Of a stretch of DNA of 64,000 nucleotides, positions 10,272 through 18,909 are shown piece after piece. Source of the stretch: Oligoflexia bacterium (GTDB lineage: Bacteria; Bdellovibrionota; UBA1018); contig JAMPXJ010000015.1 in the NCBI GenBank assembly GCA_023701205.1, positions 1 to 64,000 on the forward strand. The letters run 5' to 3'. Numbering within the stretch: the stretch's first letter is position 1; every line of letters starts with the position of its first letter. The position numbers and the translations under genes were made by a program. The notes beneath the pieces were generated by a model. That model was not told the DNA's origin. It worked only from the letters and a program-made list of their open reading frames with translations, and made no database searches.

Positions 10272-11330
10272 TCAGGATTGGCGGTTGTAAGCGGTCTCGA
10301 CCGCATCGACGATCTCCTCGACCGCCGGGAGCTTCCCGCCGTAAGTCCCGTAGAAATCCACGGGCTTCTTGTGCTCGATCGCGAGCTTCACGTCATCGAT
10401 CATCTGGCCGTTGGACATCTCGGCCACCAGGAAGCGCCGGACCCTGCCCGCGGCCAGCTCCTGCAGGCGCTTCTTCGGGAACGGGAAAAGCGTCTTCGGC
10501 CGGAGCATCCCGACCTTGAGGCCCTTCCTGCGCAGCTCCTCGATCGCGTTCTCGGCCACGCGGCTGGTCACCCCGTAAGCCACGATCACGAGCTCCGCAT
10601 CGTCGTCACGATAGTCCTCCCACCGCTGCTCCCTGGCCTCGATCTCGGCGTACTTCTTCTGGAGCCGTTCGTTGAGCGCGCGCAGCGTCTCGGTGCTCAT
10701 GTAGATGGAGGAGACCAGATTCTTGCGCGTCTCGGCGTCCCCGCGCACCGCCCAGTCCTTCGCGGGAGCGGGTTTCACGTGGTCGGGAAACTCGACCGGC
10801 TCCATCGTCTGGCCGATGCTCCCGTCGGTCAGCACGACCGCGGTGCAGCGGTAGTGGTCCGAAAGCTCGAACGCCAGGATGGTGAAATCGCACATCTCCT
10901 GCGCGGAGTTGGGCGCGAGCACGATGTTCTTGTAGTTACCGTGGCCGCCGCCCTTGACCATCTGGTTGTAGTCGCCCTGCTCCGGCCAGATGTTGCCCAG
11001 GCCGGGCCCCGCGCGCATCACGTCGACGATCACCGAAGGGAGCTCGGCACCGGCAAGGTAGCTGATGCCTTCCTGCTTGAGGCTCAGTCCCGGCCCGCTC
11101 GACGCGGTCATCGTACGCCGGCCCGCGGATGCCGCGCCATAAACCATGTTGATCGCCGCGACCTCGCTCTCCGCCTGCACGAAGGTGCCGCCGATGAGCG
11201 GGAAGAAATGCGCCGCCGCCTGCGCGATTTCGCTCGCCGGCGTGATGGGATAACCGAAGTAATGCGTGCAGCCTGCGAGGATCGCGGCTTTCACGACGGC
11301 CTCGTTGCCTTTGATCAGCTCCTTTTTCAT
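10272..11330 (-). CDS. vorB: 2-oxoacid:ferredoxin oxidoreductase alpha subunit (VorB/KorA type)
   Basis: A 352 aa alpha subunit, the usual VorB length, with the N-terminal pyrimidine-binding domain ([28 protein letters not shown]) and [23 protein letters not shown]. It pairs with the beta-gamma fusion in the catalytic core. The start was set at the ATG overlapping the ferredoxin stop (ATGA); a longer frame upstream only shadows the ferredoxin gene. The choice between branched-chain 2-oxoacid and 2-oxoglutarate as substrate is not settled by sequence. Confidence 0.93.
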   Translation of the reverse strand: MKKELIKGNEAVVKAAILAGCTHYFGYPITPASEIAQAAAHFFPLIGGTFVQAESEVAAINMVYGAASAGRRTMTASSGPGLSLKQEGISYLAGAELPSVIVDVMRAGPGLGNIWPEQGDYNQMVKGGGHGNYKNIVLAPNSAQEMCDFTILAFELSDHYRCTAVVLTDGSIGQTMEPVEFPDHVKPAPAKDWAVRGDAETRKNLVSSIYMSTETLRALNERLQKKYAEIEAREQRWEDYRDDDAELVIVAYGVTSRVAENAIEELRRKGLKVGMLRPKTLFPFPKKRLQELAAGRVRRFLVAEMSNGQMIDDVKLAIEHKKPVDFYGTYGGKLPAVEEIVDAVETAYNRQS

Positions 11331-11566
11331 GCCGACACCGCTCCTTTTTTCTCTTTGGTGATCGAGATCGCGCCCGGCTCGGGGCAGGCGTAATAGCAGG
11401 CCTCGCAGCCGGTGCAGCCCGCGTTGGCGTACTGCGCGTACTGATAACCCAGGAGATTGAACGCCTTCGAAAGCGAAAGCACCTTGGGCTTGCAGCTGTC
11501 GATGCACAGGGCACAGCCCTTACACTGGTTGGACTTGATTTCTACGAAAGGAAGTTTCGCCTGCAT
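11327..11566 (-). CDS. 2x[4Fe-4S] ferredoxin subunit of 2-oxoacid oxidoreductase
   Basis: A 79 aa electron-transfer subunit with two cluster motifs, [13 protein letters not shown] and [14 protein letters not shown]. It is the first gene of the oxidoreductase operon and overlaps the alpha subunit gene by four bases. It should pass electrons from the thiamine core to a soluble ferredoxin or another acceptor. The gene is divergent from the histidine kinase, so the promoter lies in the 183-base gap 11567-11749. Confidence 0.95.
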   Translation of the reverse strand: MQAKLPFVEIKSNQCKGCALCIDSCKPKVLSLSKAFNLLGYQYAQYANAGCTGCEACYYACPEPGAISITKEKKGAVSA

Positions 11567-11749
11567 GGGCCCCCCGGCTCGAAATTCGGGTTGAACGCGT
11601 TGCGCGTGATCGGGCCCAACTTAACACGCGTTGACGGGGCTCACAACGAATCAACCCTTTGAAATGACGGCACTTATTTAAACCCCGCGGGATGAGCTTT
11701 TGCCGCACTTGCTAAGACCGGCATCCAACGAGACAATAGCGACTTCACC

Positions 11750-13192
11750 ATGAATTCTCTCAGTCAGGATCAGTTACGGCGGTTGGCGGCCCATTACCCC
11801 GCTGGAGCAGTATTCGTGAATGGCGATCAATTGGAGGTCAATTCCCGTTTCCTGCAGCTCACAGGGTATGCCTCCGAGGAGCTCCGGACGCTCGACGACT
11901 GGTTCGGCCGCCTGTTCGGGCATCGTGCCGGAGAGTGGCGCTCCATTTACGACGAGTCGAAACTCCGTTCGAATACCGTGGAACGGATTCTGCCGTTCCG
12001 GATCAAGAACGGCTCGATCCGGCACTTTCATGTGGTCCGCTATGTCGAGCCCGGCGCCGAGATTTGGCTGCTTCATGACATGACCGAAAGAATCCTCGAT
12101 GAGGAGCGCTTCAGACTGCTCTTCCGAACCGCTTCCGATCCGATCTTTCTCCTGGCCGGAGACCGCGTGATCGACTGCAATCCCGCGGCCCTGTCCATTC
12201 TGGGTTTCGAAGAAAAAGAGCAGATCCTGGGTCACCATCCGGCGGAATTCACGCCCGAATTTCAGCCTGACGGACGCAGGACCGCGGAATATATCGAGGA
12301 GCTCGACCGCCTCCTCACCGAGCGAGATCATTACCGCTTCGAAGTGACTCACCGGAAAAAGGACGGCACCGAATTTCCGGTGGAAGTCACGATCAACGCC
12401 ATTCAGGTGAACGGCGTCAGGACCCAGCTGGCGTTCTGGCACGACCTCACGGAGCAGAAACAGCTTTCCCTCCAGCTCGCGCAAGCCTCGAAGATGGCGT
12501 CGTTGGGCGAAATGGCCGGAGCTTTGGCGCATGAGATCAATTCCCCTCTTGCGGTGATCCGCGCGAAGGCGCAACAGGTCCGGATTTTTTCGGAAATGGA
12601 CCAGCAGATCCCGGAGCTCGTACTTCGAAATCTCGAGTCCATCGAGAAGACGGTGGACCGGATCGCGGCTATCATCGGAGGACTGCGCTCCTTCGCCCGG
12701 GACTCTTCCAAGGATCCGCCCGAAGACTCCGAGGCCGAGGCCCTGCTCGCTGACGCGCTCAACCTCTGCGGGCAACGCTTCAAGCACGCCGGAATATCCG
12801 TCACTTTCGAGTCCCAGAGCCCGGGTGCCCGTATTTTTTGCCGCCGTTCCCAGATCACCCAGGTCCTCCTCAACCTACTGAACAACGCCTTTGATGCCGT
12901 GAAGGAGCAGGCCGAAAAATGGGTCCGCCTGGAGATCCGCGAAGCGGGTTCCGGGATCGAATTCCGCGTGACGGACTCGGGCCCCGGGATTCCCGGGCCC
13001 CTGCGGCCGAAACTGATGCTTCCCTTTTTCACGACGAAAGACTCGGGGAAGGGAAGCGGACTGGGGCTATCCGCCAGCAAAGGGATCCTCGAGCAGCACT
13101 CGGGAAAGCTCTTCCTCGACGAATCCTGCCCCAATACCTGTTTCATCGCCTGGTTGCCAAGACGTACGCATGGAGAGACTGCTGATGAATAG
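11750..13192 (+). CDS. PAS-domain sensor histidine kinase
   Basis: A 480 aa cytoplasmic sensor kinase without membrane segments. Two PAS domains (about 10-115 and 120-235; the second has the typical RFEVTHRKKDGTEFPVEV strands) precede a HisKA domain with phospho-acceptor H261 in LAHEINSPL. A HATPase domain follows (N-box LLNNAFDA, G1 DSGPGI, G2 GSGLGLS). The 3' end overlaps the response regulator gene by eight bases, so the two are coupled partners. The PAS signal is unknown. Confidence 0.93.
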   Translation: MNSLSQDQLRRLAAHYPAGAVFVNGDQLEVNSRFLQLTGYASEELRTLDDWFGRLFGHRAGEWRSIYDESKLRSNTVERILPFRIKNGSIRHFHVVRYVEPGAEIWLLHDMTERILDEERFRLLFRTASDPIFLLAGDRVIDCNPAALSILGFEEKEQILGHHPAEFTPEFQPDGRRTAEYIEELDRLLTERDHYRFEVTHRKKDGTEFPVEVTINAIQVNGVRTQLAFWHDLTEQKQLSLQLAQASKMASLGEMAGALAHEINSPLAVIRAKAQQVRIFSEMDQQIPELVLRNLESIEKTVDRIAAIIGGLRSFARDSSKDPPEDSEAEALLADALNLCGQRFKHAGISVTFESQSPGARIFCRRSQITQVLLNLLNNAFDAVKEQAEKWVRLEIREAGSGIEFRVTDSGPGIPGPLRPKLMLPFFTTKDSGKGSGLGLSASKGILEQHSGKLFLDESCPNTCFIAWLPRRTHGETADE

Positions 13193-13565
13193 GAAGCTCG
13201 CCGGCCGGCGCATACTGGTTGTTGACGACGTCGACGAGCTGAGGGAGGCCCTCGCCGGAAGCCTCCAAATGTTCGGCGCGGATGTTCTGACGGCCAGCGG
13301 GGCGCAAGAGGCTCTCGATATCCTCGAGAGCTCGCGCATCGATTTCGTGCTCAGCGACGTACGCATGCCTCGCGGCGACGGGGTCAGCCTTCTGCGGGCG
13401 ATGCGGGCGCGGCACTCCTCTCGTCCGCCGCTGATTTTCATGTCCGGCTTTGCCGATCTCTCCCTTCAGGAAGCCCTGGAAACCGGCGCCATCGGGCTGC
13501 TTAACAAGCCTTTTGACATCAAGGCGCTCGTCCAGGTGATCTGCGAGGCCACCTCCCGCGGCTGA
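13185..13565 (+). CDS. Single-domain response regulator
   Basis: A 126 aa receiver domain with no output domain. The acidic pair D14-D15, phospho-acceptor D58 in LSDVRMPRGDG, S87 in FMSGF and K108 in LNKPF are all present. ATG 13185 is preferred to ATG 13170 because GGAGAG lies at good distance before the former and nothing before the latter. Its partner is the kinase it overlaps; output is probably by protein-protein contact or a phosphorelay. Its TGA abuts the convergent pfkA stop with no gap. Confidence 0.92.
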   Translation: MNRKLAGRRILVVDDVDELREALAGSLQMFGADVLTASGAQEALDILESSRIDFVLSDVRMPRGDGVSLLRAMRARHSSRPPLIFMSGFADLSLQEALETGAIGLLNKPFDIKALVQVICEATSRG

Positions 13566-14666
13566 TCAATCGCCGAAACAGATTCCGAGATCCCGCCCCG
13601 TGAGGATCGTGTCGCAGTCGAGCGGAACCGTCTTCATCCGGCGGGTCGCCTCCTCGAGCGGGACATAGCGCACGGTCGGTGGATCGAGCGCGACCATTAC
13701 GCCGTCCTGTCCTTCGTCGATCGCGCGCACCGCCGCCGCGCCGAAGCGCAAGGCGAGCAGCCGGTCTTCGGGCGTCGGGCTCCCGCCGCGCAGCAGATGC
13801 CCGAGCACCACGACGCGGGTCTCCTTGCCGCTCATTTCCTCGAGCTCGCGCGCCACCTTCTCGCCGACGCCGCCCAGGCGCTCCGCGCGCCCGACCTTCT
13901 TCTCGATCACGGTACGGCCGCCGCCCCGAGGCGTCGCGCCCTCGGCGACGACCACGATCGACGAGGTCCGCCCCTGCGCCTCGCGCTCGCGGAGCTTGCG
14001 CACCACGCTCGTCAGGTCGTAAGGGATCTCCGGGATCAGGATCGCGTCGGCCGAGCCCGCGACTCCCGCGTTCAACGCGATCCAGCCGGCATAGCGCCCC
14101 ATCACCTCGACCACCATCACCCGATGATGCGACTCAGCGGTCGAGTGGAGACGATCCAGGCAGACGGTCGCGAACTCCACGGCCGTCTCGAAGCCGAAGG
14201 TCACGATGGTCTTGTCGAGGTCGTTATCGATCGTCTTGGGCACGCCGATGACCCTGAGTCCGCCCTTCCGGGCGAGGGCATGGGCGATCGAAAGCGAGCC
14301 GTCGCCGCCGATCGCGATGAACGCCTCGATGCCGATGCGCTTGAGCGCATCAAGGATCTCGCCGGAGCGGTCGACCTCGGTGAAGGTCCCGTCGGCCTGG
14401 CGCACGGGATAGCGCAGCGGGTTTCCGCGATTGGTCGTGCCTAGGATCGTTCCGCCCAGGTGCGTGATGCCGCGGACGCGATCCTGGGTGAGCCGGACGA
14501 TCCCGCCATCCGGGAAATTCTCGGTGTGCAGGATCCCATTGAAGCCATCGCGGATTCCGTAGACCTCCCAGCCCCGCCGGGCCGCCGAAAGCACCACTGC
14601 CCGGATCACCGCGTTCAAGCCCGGCGCATCGCCTCCACCCGTGTTGATCGCTATTCGCTTCATCAC
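13566..14666 (-). CDS. pfkA: 6-phosphofructokinase, group A
   Basis: Phosphorylates fructose 6-phosphate in glycolysis; 366 aa. GGDGS at 120-124 carries Gly at the position that marks ATP use (E. coli Gly104), while PKTIDND at 143-149 carries Lys144 where E. coli has Gly124. This Gly plus Lys combination is known in ATP-dependent enzymes related to the pyrophosphate-dependent branch, so ATP is the likely donor. It converges with the response regulator gene, the two stops forming TGATCA. Confidence 0.93.
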   Translation of the reverse strand: MMKRIAINTGGGDAPGLNAVIRAVVLSAARRGWEVYGIRDGFNGILHTENFPDGGIVRLTQDRVRGITHLGGTILGTTNRGNPLRYPVRQADGTFTEVDRSGEILDALKRIGIEAFIAIGGDGSLSIAHALARKGGLRVIGVPKTIDNDLDKTIVTFGFETAVEFATVCLDRLHSTAESHHRVMVVEVMGRYAGWIALNAGVAGSADAILIPEIPYDLTSVVRKLREREAQGRTSSIVVVAEGATPRGGGRTVIEKKVGRAERLGGVGEKVARELEEMSGKETRVVVLGHLLRGGSPTPEDRLLALRFGAAAVRAIDEGQDGVMVALDPPTVRYVPLEEATRRMKTVPLDCDTILTGRDLGICFGD

Positions 14667-14879
14667 GCCAGTTTATCCCAGTCCTCCGTCGACGTTGCAC
14701 CAAAAATACCGGGCCTGGAATAACGGCTGAAATCACCCCTGCCGGCGGCGTCAGATTCCTGACGAGCGGCCGCCGGGCCCGGGACACGCCTTCTCGAGAT
14801 TCGCCGCTTGAGTGGCTCCGCACTGTCCTTCACAATGATCAGACATCCCAAACGAAATCTCGGAACAGGAGAAACCCAG

Positions 14880-15773
14880 ATGAAAAAGCCGGTCTTGCTG
14901 GCATGCCTGCCTTTGATCGCCGCCGCGCTCGCGATCTCTTGCGGAAAGAAGAATGACAGCGCGAACACCCCCGATGCCGATGAGGTCGGACAGCAGGTCG
15001 GCGACACGATGGCCTCGATCGACGAGTCGGGAGGCAGCAGCGATGGCTCGATCGCCGCGCTCGAGCGCGAAGGCAATCGCGTGTTCGCGCGCGTAGCGCC
15101 CGCGGAGCTGCGCAGGCCCTGGATGGACTTCTTGATTCCGAACGCTTATGGGGCACTCTGCAAGACCACGATTTTCAACTGCACCAGCCCTGGAGTGCTC
15201 ACCAAGGACTTTGCCGGCTGCACGATCGGGCTCTCCACGATCACGGGCTCGGTCACCGTCACGAAGTCGAACAGCGACTGCGTCGCTCCCCTGTCCGCCG
15301 GTGACACCGTCACCCGCGTCCCGGCCTTCACGATCACCGGCCCGCACGGCGGCACCTACACGGTTTCCAAGACCGGTACCATCGGCCAGCGGGTCACCAA
15401 AGGCGCGAGCTCCTTCACCTTCTCGAACGATGGCATCAATCGCACCTTCGTGACCGGCGCAGGCACGACGCTCTTCAACTTCACGACGAAGACCACGGCC
15501 GACCTCACCTTCACCGGCACGAGCCGCCTCAACCGCACGCTCGTGAGCGGCACGATCTCCGTCACCGACAACATCAAGAACGTCACCTGCGCGTTCACGC
15601 CCTCGAACGTCACCTGGACGGATGCGTGCAACTGCCCGATGTCGGGAAGCTGGAGCGGCAGCTGCGGCGACGACGCCACGGCGTCGATTTCCCTCACCGG
15701 CTGCGGCACGGCGACGGTGACGGTCGGATCGGAGTCCAAGAGCGTCACCTTCGACCGCTGCTATTCCCTGTGA
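14880..15773 (+). CDS. Lipoprotein of unknown function
   Basis: A 297 aa lipoprotein with signal sequence and lipobox LAISC followed by GKKNDS. AGGAG precedes ATG 14880; earlier in-frame starts would add a non-signal leader. The mature part is rich in Ser, Thr and Gly with about ten Cys and alternating short strands (TITGSVTVTKS, TKTTADLTFTGTSRL, LVSGTISVTDN), suggesting a beta-sheet or beta-helix fold at the cell surface. No family is recognised. Confidence 0.8.
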   Translation: MKKPVLLACLPLIAAALAISCGKKNDSANTPDADEVGQQVGDTMASIDESGGSSDGSIAALEREGNRVFARVAPAELRRPWMDFLIPNAYGALCKTTIFNCTSPGVLTKDFAGCTIGLSTITGSVTVTKSNSDCVAPLSAGDTVTRVPAFTITGPHGGTYTVSKTGTIGQRVTKGASSFTFSNDGINRTFVTGAGTTLFNFTTKTTADLTFTGTSRLNRTLVSGTISVTDNIKNVTCAFTPSNVTWTDACNCPMSGSWSGSCGDDATASISLTGCGTATVTVGSESKSVTFDRCYSL

Positions 15774-15794
15774 TTTCCCGGGCGCTGCCCGGTC

Positions 15795-15818
15795 CGCTCA
15801 GTCGCTCAGTCGCTCAGT
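15795..15818. repeat. Three tandem copies of CGCTCAGT across the xthA stop
   Basis: Three exact head-to-tail copies of an 8-base unit lie between the lipoprotein gene and the convergent exonuclease gene, and cover the exonuclease stop codon. Unit loss or gain would change the exonuclease C-terminus. It looks like a slippage product with no evident role. Confidence 0.7.
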
Positions 15819-16578
15819 CGCGCAGCTCGAGCAGGACCGGGCAGTGATCCGATCCCTTCACGAGGGGCTGATGCCCCACGCCCGCCACCCGCTCCCGGAA
15901 CTCCCCGTTCAGCAGATGATAGTCCAGGCGCCACCCGATGTTCTTCTCCCGCACGCCCGGCCGATAGCTCCACCACGTGTAGTGATGCGGCTCGCGCACG
16001 CGCTCGCGGAACACGTCGGCGTACCCCGCCGCGAGGAACTTCGTCATCCACGCGCGCTCTTCGGGCAGGTAGCCGGCGTTGTTCTCGTTCGAGCGCGGGT
16101 TGCGCAGGTCGATCTCCTGGTGCGCGATATTGAGGTCGCCGCAAAGAACGAGATTGCGCCCCTGGCTCCGGAGCGCCTGGCAGTAGGTCAGGATCTCATC
16201 GCAGAAGGCGAGCTTGTAGCCCAGCCGCGCGTGATCGCGCTGGCTGTTGGGAAAATAGCAGTTCAGGAGCGTGAAATCGCGGTATTCCGCCACGAGCACC
16301 CTCCCCTCGCGGTCGATCGCGGGCGAGCCGAGCCCCTCGCGCACCGAGAGCGGCTCGGCTTTGGAGAAAATCGCGACCCCGCTATAGCCGGCCTTTTCGG
16401 CCGAATGCCAATAGGAGTGGTAGCCCAGCGGATGGTGCAGCTCCTGATCGACCTGTTCCACCGTGGCTTTGGTTTCCTGCACGCAGACGATGTCCGCCGC
16501 CTGCTCCTCGAACCATTTCAGAAAGCCCGTGCGATGGGCCGCCCGGATGCCGTTCACGTTCCAGCTGAGTAATTTCAT
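15814..16578 (-). CDS. xthA: Exodeoxyribonuclease III / AP endonuclease
   Basis: A 254 aa member of the exonuclease III family, cleaving DNA 5' to abasic sites and degrading 3' ends in base excision repair. Motifs visible are SWNVNGIRA, QETKA (metal-binding Glu), GDLNIAH (catalytic Asp-Asn), WRLDYHLL and the final GSDHCPV His. The length is typical. It stands alone, convergent with the lipoprotein gene. Confidence 0.96.
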   Translation of the reverse strand: MKLLSWNVNGIRAAHRTGFLKWFEEQAADIVCVQETKATVEQVDQELHHPLGYHSYWHSAEKAGYSGVAIFSKAEPLSVREGLGSPAIDREGRVLVAEYRDFTLLNCYFPNSQRDHARLGYKLAFCDEILTYCQALRSQGRNLVLCGDLNIAHQEIDLRNPRSNENNAGYLPEERAWMTKFLAAGYADVFRERVREPHHYTWWSYRPGVREKNIGWRLDYHLLNGEFRERVAGVGHQPLVKGSDHCPVLLELRD

Positions 16579-16692
16579 CGTGGGGACAATAGGGTTGGGT
16601 GGGCGGGGCTGTCAACCTTTGGGTGGAGCGACTGCAATGCGCGCGAGCGAGAATGGTGCCCGGCTGCGTGGAGAGGCACGCGAGCTGTTACC

Positions 16693-16962
16693 TCAGTCTG
16701 CCCAGACGCACTCGCTAAAGAACTCACAAGCGGCTTTTGAAGGCTGCACAGAGCAGAAGGCCTGGTAAGACAGCTCCTTGCCAGAGCAGGCGTTTTCGCC
16801 TGATCTCACCCAAATGCACTGGCTGTGAAAATTACAAGCGGCTTCAGACGGCTGGACCGCACAAAATGCCTCATAACCCGCTTCTTTTTCGGCACAGAGC
16901 TCCCCCGCGTAGGCGGACAATGAAAGCAGAATGACGGCGAAAACAAACTTAAGACAATTCAT
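16693..16962 (-). CDS. Small secreted protein with two tandem CX10CX8CX5C modules
   Basis: An 89 aa protein with a signal peptide (MNCLKFVFAVILLSLSAYAG) and a mature part made almost wholly of two repeats of about 34 residues. Each has four Cys with identical spacing, C-x10-C-x8-C-x5-C, and shared residues (GYEAFCAVQPSEAAC and SYQAFCSVQPSKAAC; QCIWV and ECVWA). The Cys pairs are probably disulphide bonded outside the cytoplasm. AGGAG precedes ATG 16962. The family is not recognised. Confidence 0.75.
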   Translation of the reverse strand: MNCLKFVFAVILLSLSAYAGELCAEKEAGYEAFCAVQPSEAACNFHSQCIWVRSGENACSGKELSYQAFCSVQPSKAACEFFSECVWAD

Positions 16963-17030
16963 TTGGACTCCTGATTGCGCCCAACTCGTAACATTCCGAG
17001 TCTCGCGTGTCGAGAGCGGCGCCCGGCCCA

Positions 17031-17198
17031 TCAAACCCTTACATACCTACCCAAAGCCTGCACGGCGTATTCAAAAAGAGACGAAAAACCCCGCTCGGCG
17101 TAGAGCCCGCGCTTCTGGATCTCGTGCAGGGGCAACAGGATCTCCGTGGTGAGCGTGCGCTCCTCCGCGGCGAGAGAGCGGGCGTTTCCTAAGCGGAA
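17031..17198 (-). pseudogene. Remnant of HNH-endonuclease family N-terminal domain
   Basis: Reading the minus strand from 17183 gives ARSLAAEERTLTTEI, LLPLHEIQKRGLYAERG and FSSLFEYAVQALG, then a stop. This pattern (AEER, ILxHLxEIxxRxLYxExGFSSLFEY) is what I recall for the helical domain preceding HNH nuclease domains in Bdellovibrio-like genomes. No start codon, downstream helices or HNH domain remain, and a stop lies in frame upstream, so this is a decayed fragment of about 45 codons. It fills most of the otherwise empty 328-base gap 16963-17290. Confidence 0.55.
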
Positions 17199-17290
17199 CT
17201 AAGTGGCTAGGAATGGCGAAGAACCGATCCCAAAGCTATAACTCATTGCGTCAAAGACGTGCCCATTGGGCCCATCGAAGGAGAGAAATC

Positions 17291-17611
17291 ATGAAAAAAC
17301 AAGTGATTGCAATTTGGTTTACGCTTTTCATAACGACCGCTGCGATACCAGTCGCCTTTGCCGACGAGGGCCCGGACGGCTGGGGCGATAACGATCCTTA
17401 TTGGATTCTTTCAAGAAGCGGCATGGCCATCTGCGGACGGCTCAGCGACTACCCGAACGGCTATCTCATCCGGCAAAACGGTATCGAATACTGCCGTAAA
17501 AGGCGGGGCTCGTATTTTCAATGGTCCCAGGATGGTCAATGCATGGAGTGGACGCGGACGGATGGATGGCCGGTCATGGAATTGCCACTTCGTTACTGTG
17601 AAGGGCGATGA
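17291..17611 (+). CDS. Small secreted protein of unknown function
   Basis: A 106 aa protein with a clear signal peptide (about 24 residues, ending PVAFA) and a mature domain with four Cys and many aromatic residues (YWILS, SYFQWSQ, MEWTRTDGWPV). GGAGAG precedes ATG 17291. It is followed after 52 bases by another small secreted protein gene and may share its transcript. No family is recognised. Confidence 0.72.
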   Translation: MKKQVIAIWFTLFITTAAIPVAFADEGPDGWGDNDPYWILSRSGMAICGRLSDYPNGYLIRQNGIEYCRKRRGSYFQWSQDGQCMEWTRTDGWPVMELPLRYCEGR

Positions 17612-17663
17612 TTCGCCTCAGTCGCTCAGAATCGGCGGATAACCTAAAACAATGGAGTTCTTT

Positions 17664-18167
17664 ATGAACAAAATAACGTTTCTCGGTCTGCTACCCCTCT
17701 CGCTTCTGCTGTCATCATTGACGGCCTACGCCGCTCAGCAAATTCCCAGTCAGCAGGAAATCGATAAGAGCTGTGACGATAACTTCACCTATCTGATGGG
17801 GCTGAGATTCTATGAGGGAGCCCCGAACGATTACTCAAAAGTCGGAAATTACATCACCAGAAAATGCGGCAACCGCTATGAGACGCTTTCAATTTCATTC
17901 GACGTCATCGATGAGGAATCCTGCGAAAGGCCTTCTTCCGAGGATCTGAAGCTCGCGCTCCTGGAAAGGTACAATAGCTCGATCCAGCGACCATTGAACT
18001 GTGCCGCATTTGTTTTCAAAACCTCCAAGATACGACTGATGCGAAGCGAAACTCATGAGCCGGATTCGATTGGGCGACTGACTGGACGCTCGAGCTACAG
18101 CTGTGGCGTATATTCGATGACCGCGACGGTAACCTACGCATGTAAGCATGCCATCATGTATAAGTAG
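17664..18167 (+). CDS. Small secreted protein of unknown function
   Basis: A 167 aa protein with signal peptide (MNKITFLGLLPLSLLLSSLTAYA) and six Cys in the mature chain. ATG 17664 has TGGAG at a good distance, whereas the in-frame ATG at 17652 has none. No family is recognised. Base composition is visibly less GC-rich than the housekeeping genes around it, which could mean recent transfer. Confidence 0.72.
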   Translation: MNKITFLGLLPLSLLLSSLTAYAAQQIPSQQEIDKSCDDNFTYLMGLRFYEGAPNDYSKVGNYITRKCGNRYETLSISFDVIDEESCERPSSEDLKLALLERYNSSIQRPLNCAAFVFKTSKIRLMRSETHEPDSIGRLTGRSSYSCGVYSMTATVTYACKHAIMYK

Positions 18168-18174
18168 CGGGCAT

Positions 18175-18205
18175 GGCTTGCACTCCTGCCAAAGGGGTGC
18201 AAGCC
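18175..18205 (+). terminator. Stem-loop, possible weak terminator
   Basis: A nine-base perfect stem GGCTTGCAC / GTGCAAGCC with a 13-base loop follows the stop of the preceding gene by a few bases. There is no T-tract after it, so it may be a Rho-assisted terminator or an mRNA 3' stabiliser. Confidence 0.45.
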
Positions 18206-18303
18206 ACCCTCACTCCGCCAGGCGAGCGGATCACTTCCGATATTGACATACCGCGTCACCTCAGATAAACCCGTCTCACCACTTTTATCTGAAGGAGAAT
18301 TCC

Positions 18304-18909
18304 ATGAAACGCCTGATCGGACTTTCGCTTGTTCTGCTCGCGGCGGCGCCTTCGGCTTTCGCCGCCGAGCGCCTGAGCTGCAAGAATCCCAAAGCGAAGC
18401 TTCCGCGCAATACCGAGCTTTACCAGGCCGTCGATCAGGCCGCCGAGCTGCACGCCTTCTACGGCGAACTGGACATGAAGAAGTACGGCGCCGTCTTCAA
18501 TACGGTTCTCCTGCAAGCCTGCACCAATCGCGCGCGCAACTTCGAAGCCTTCACCGCGCGTTTCCAGGTCCGCGCGAAATCACGAGGGAGCGAGGCAAAG
18601 GTCTTCAGCTGCGTGACGCGCCAGAAGCGCGCCATCGAGCAGTACAGCGAGTACCGTCGTCAGTGGAGCCGCTGGTACAACGTCGAGACCACCTGCCGCC
18701 CGGGCGCTGCGCCTCGCGCGAGTGGCGGCTACGGCTATGGCGATGACGACAGCGCGAACGGCTCTTCGGGCCACGACCGCGGCAGCCCCTCGCCTGACGG
18801 GAATACGCCGGCTGAATATCCGGATCGGAGCAACGACACCGGCCCGGATTCCGGAGATGACGGAAGCGGCAGCCCCCGTGACCCGGAGTTCGGAGACATC
18901 CAGTTTTGA
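18304..18909 (+). CDS. Secreted protein with disordered acidic C-terminus
   Basis: A 201 aa protein with signal peptide (ending SAFA), a helical domain of about 110 residues with four Cys (SCKNP, LQACTN, FSCVTR, TTCRP), and a Gly/Ser/Asp/Pro-rich tail from about residue 135. The tail is probably disordered and exposed. GAAGGAG precedes the ATG. Its last bases overlap the start of the phosphopantetheinyl transferase gene. No family is recognised. Confidence 0.75.
   Translation: MKRLIGLSLVLLAAAPSAFAAERLSCKNPKAKLPRNTELYQAVDQAAELHAFYGELDMKKYGAVFNTVLLQACTNRARNFEAFTARFQVRAKSRGSEAKVFSCVTRQKRAIEQYSEYRRQWSRWYNVETTCRPGAAPRASGGYGYGDDDSANGSSGHDRGSPSPDGNTPAEYPDRSNDTGPDSGDDGSGSPRDPEFGDIQF

Noticed and set aside
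13560-13570. TGATCA shared by the response-regulator and pfkA stops as a regulatory site
   Set aside because: It is simply two TGA stops meeting end to end; no evidence of function.
17007-17192. Plus-strand small gene in the 17 kb gap
   Set aside because: It is the complement of the HNH-family remnant, which makes better sense on the minus strand; no ribosome binding site.
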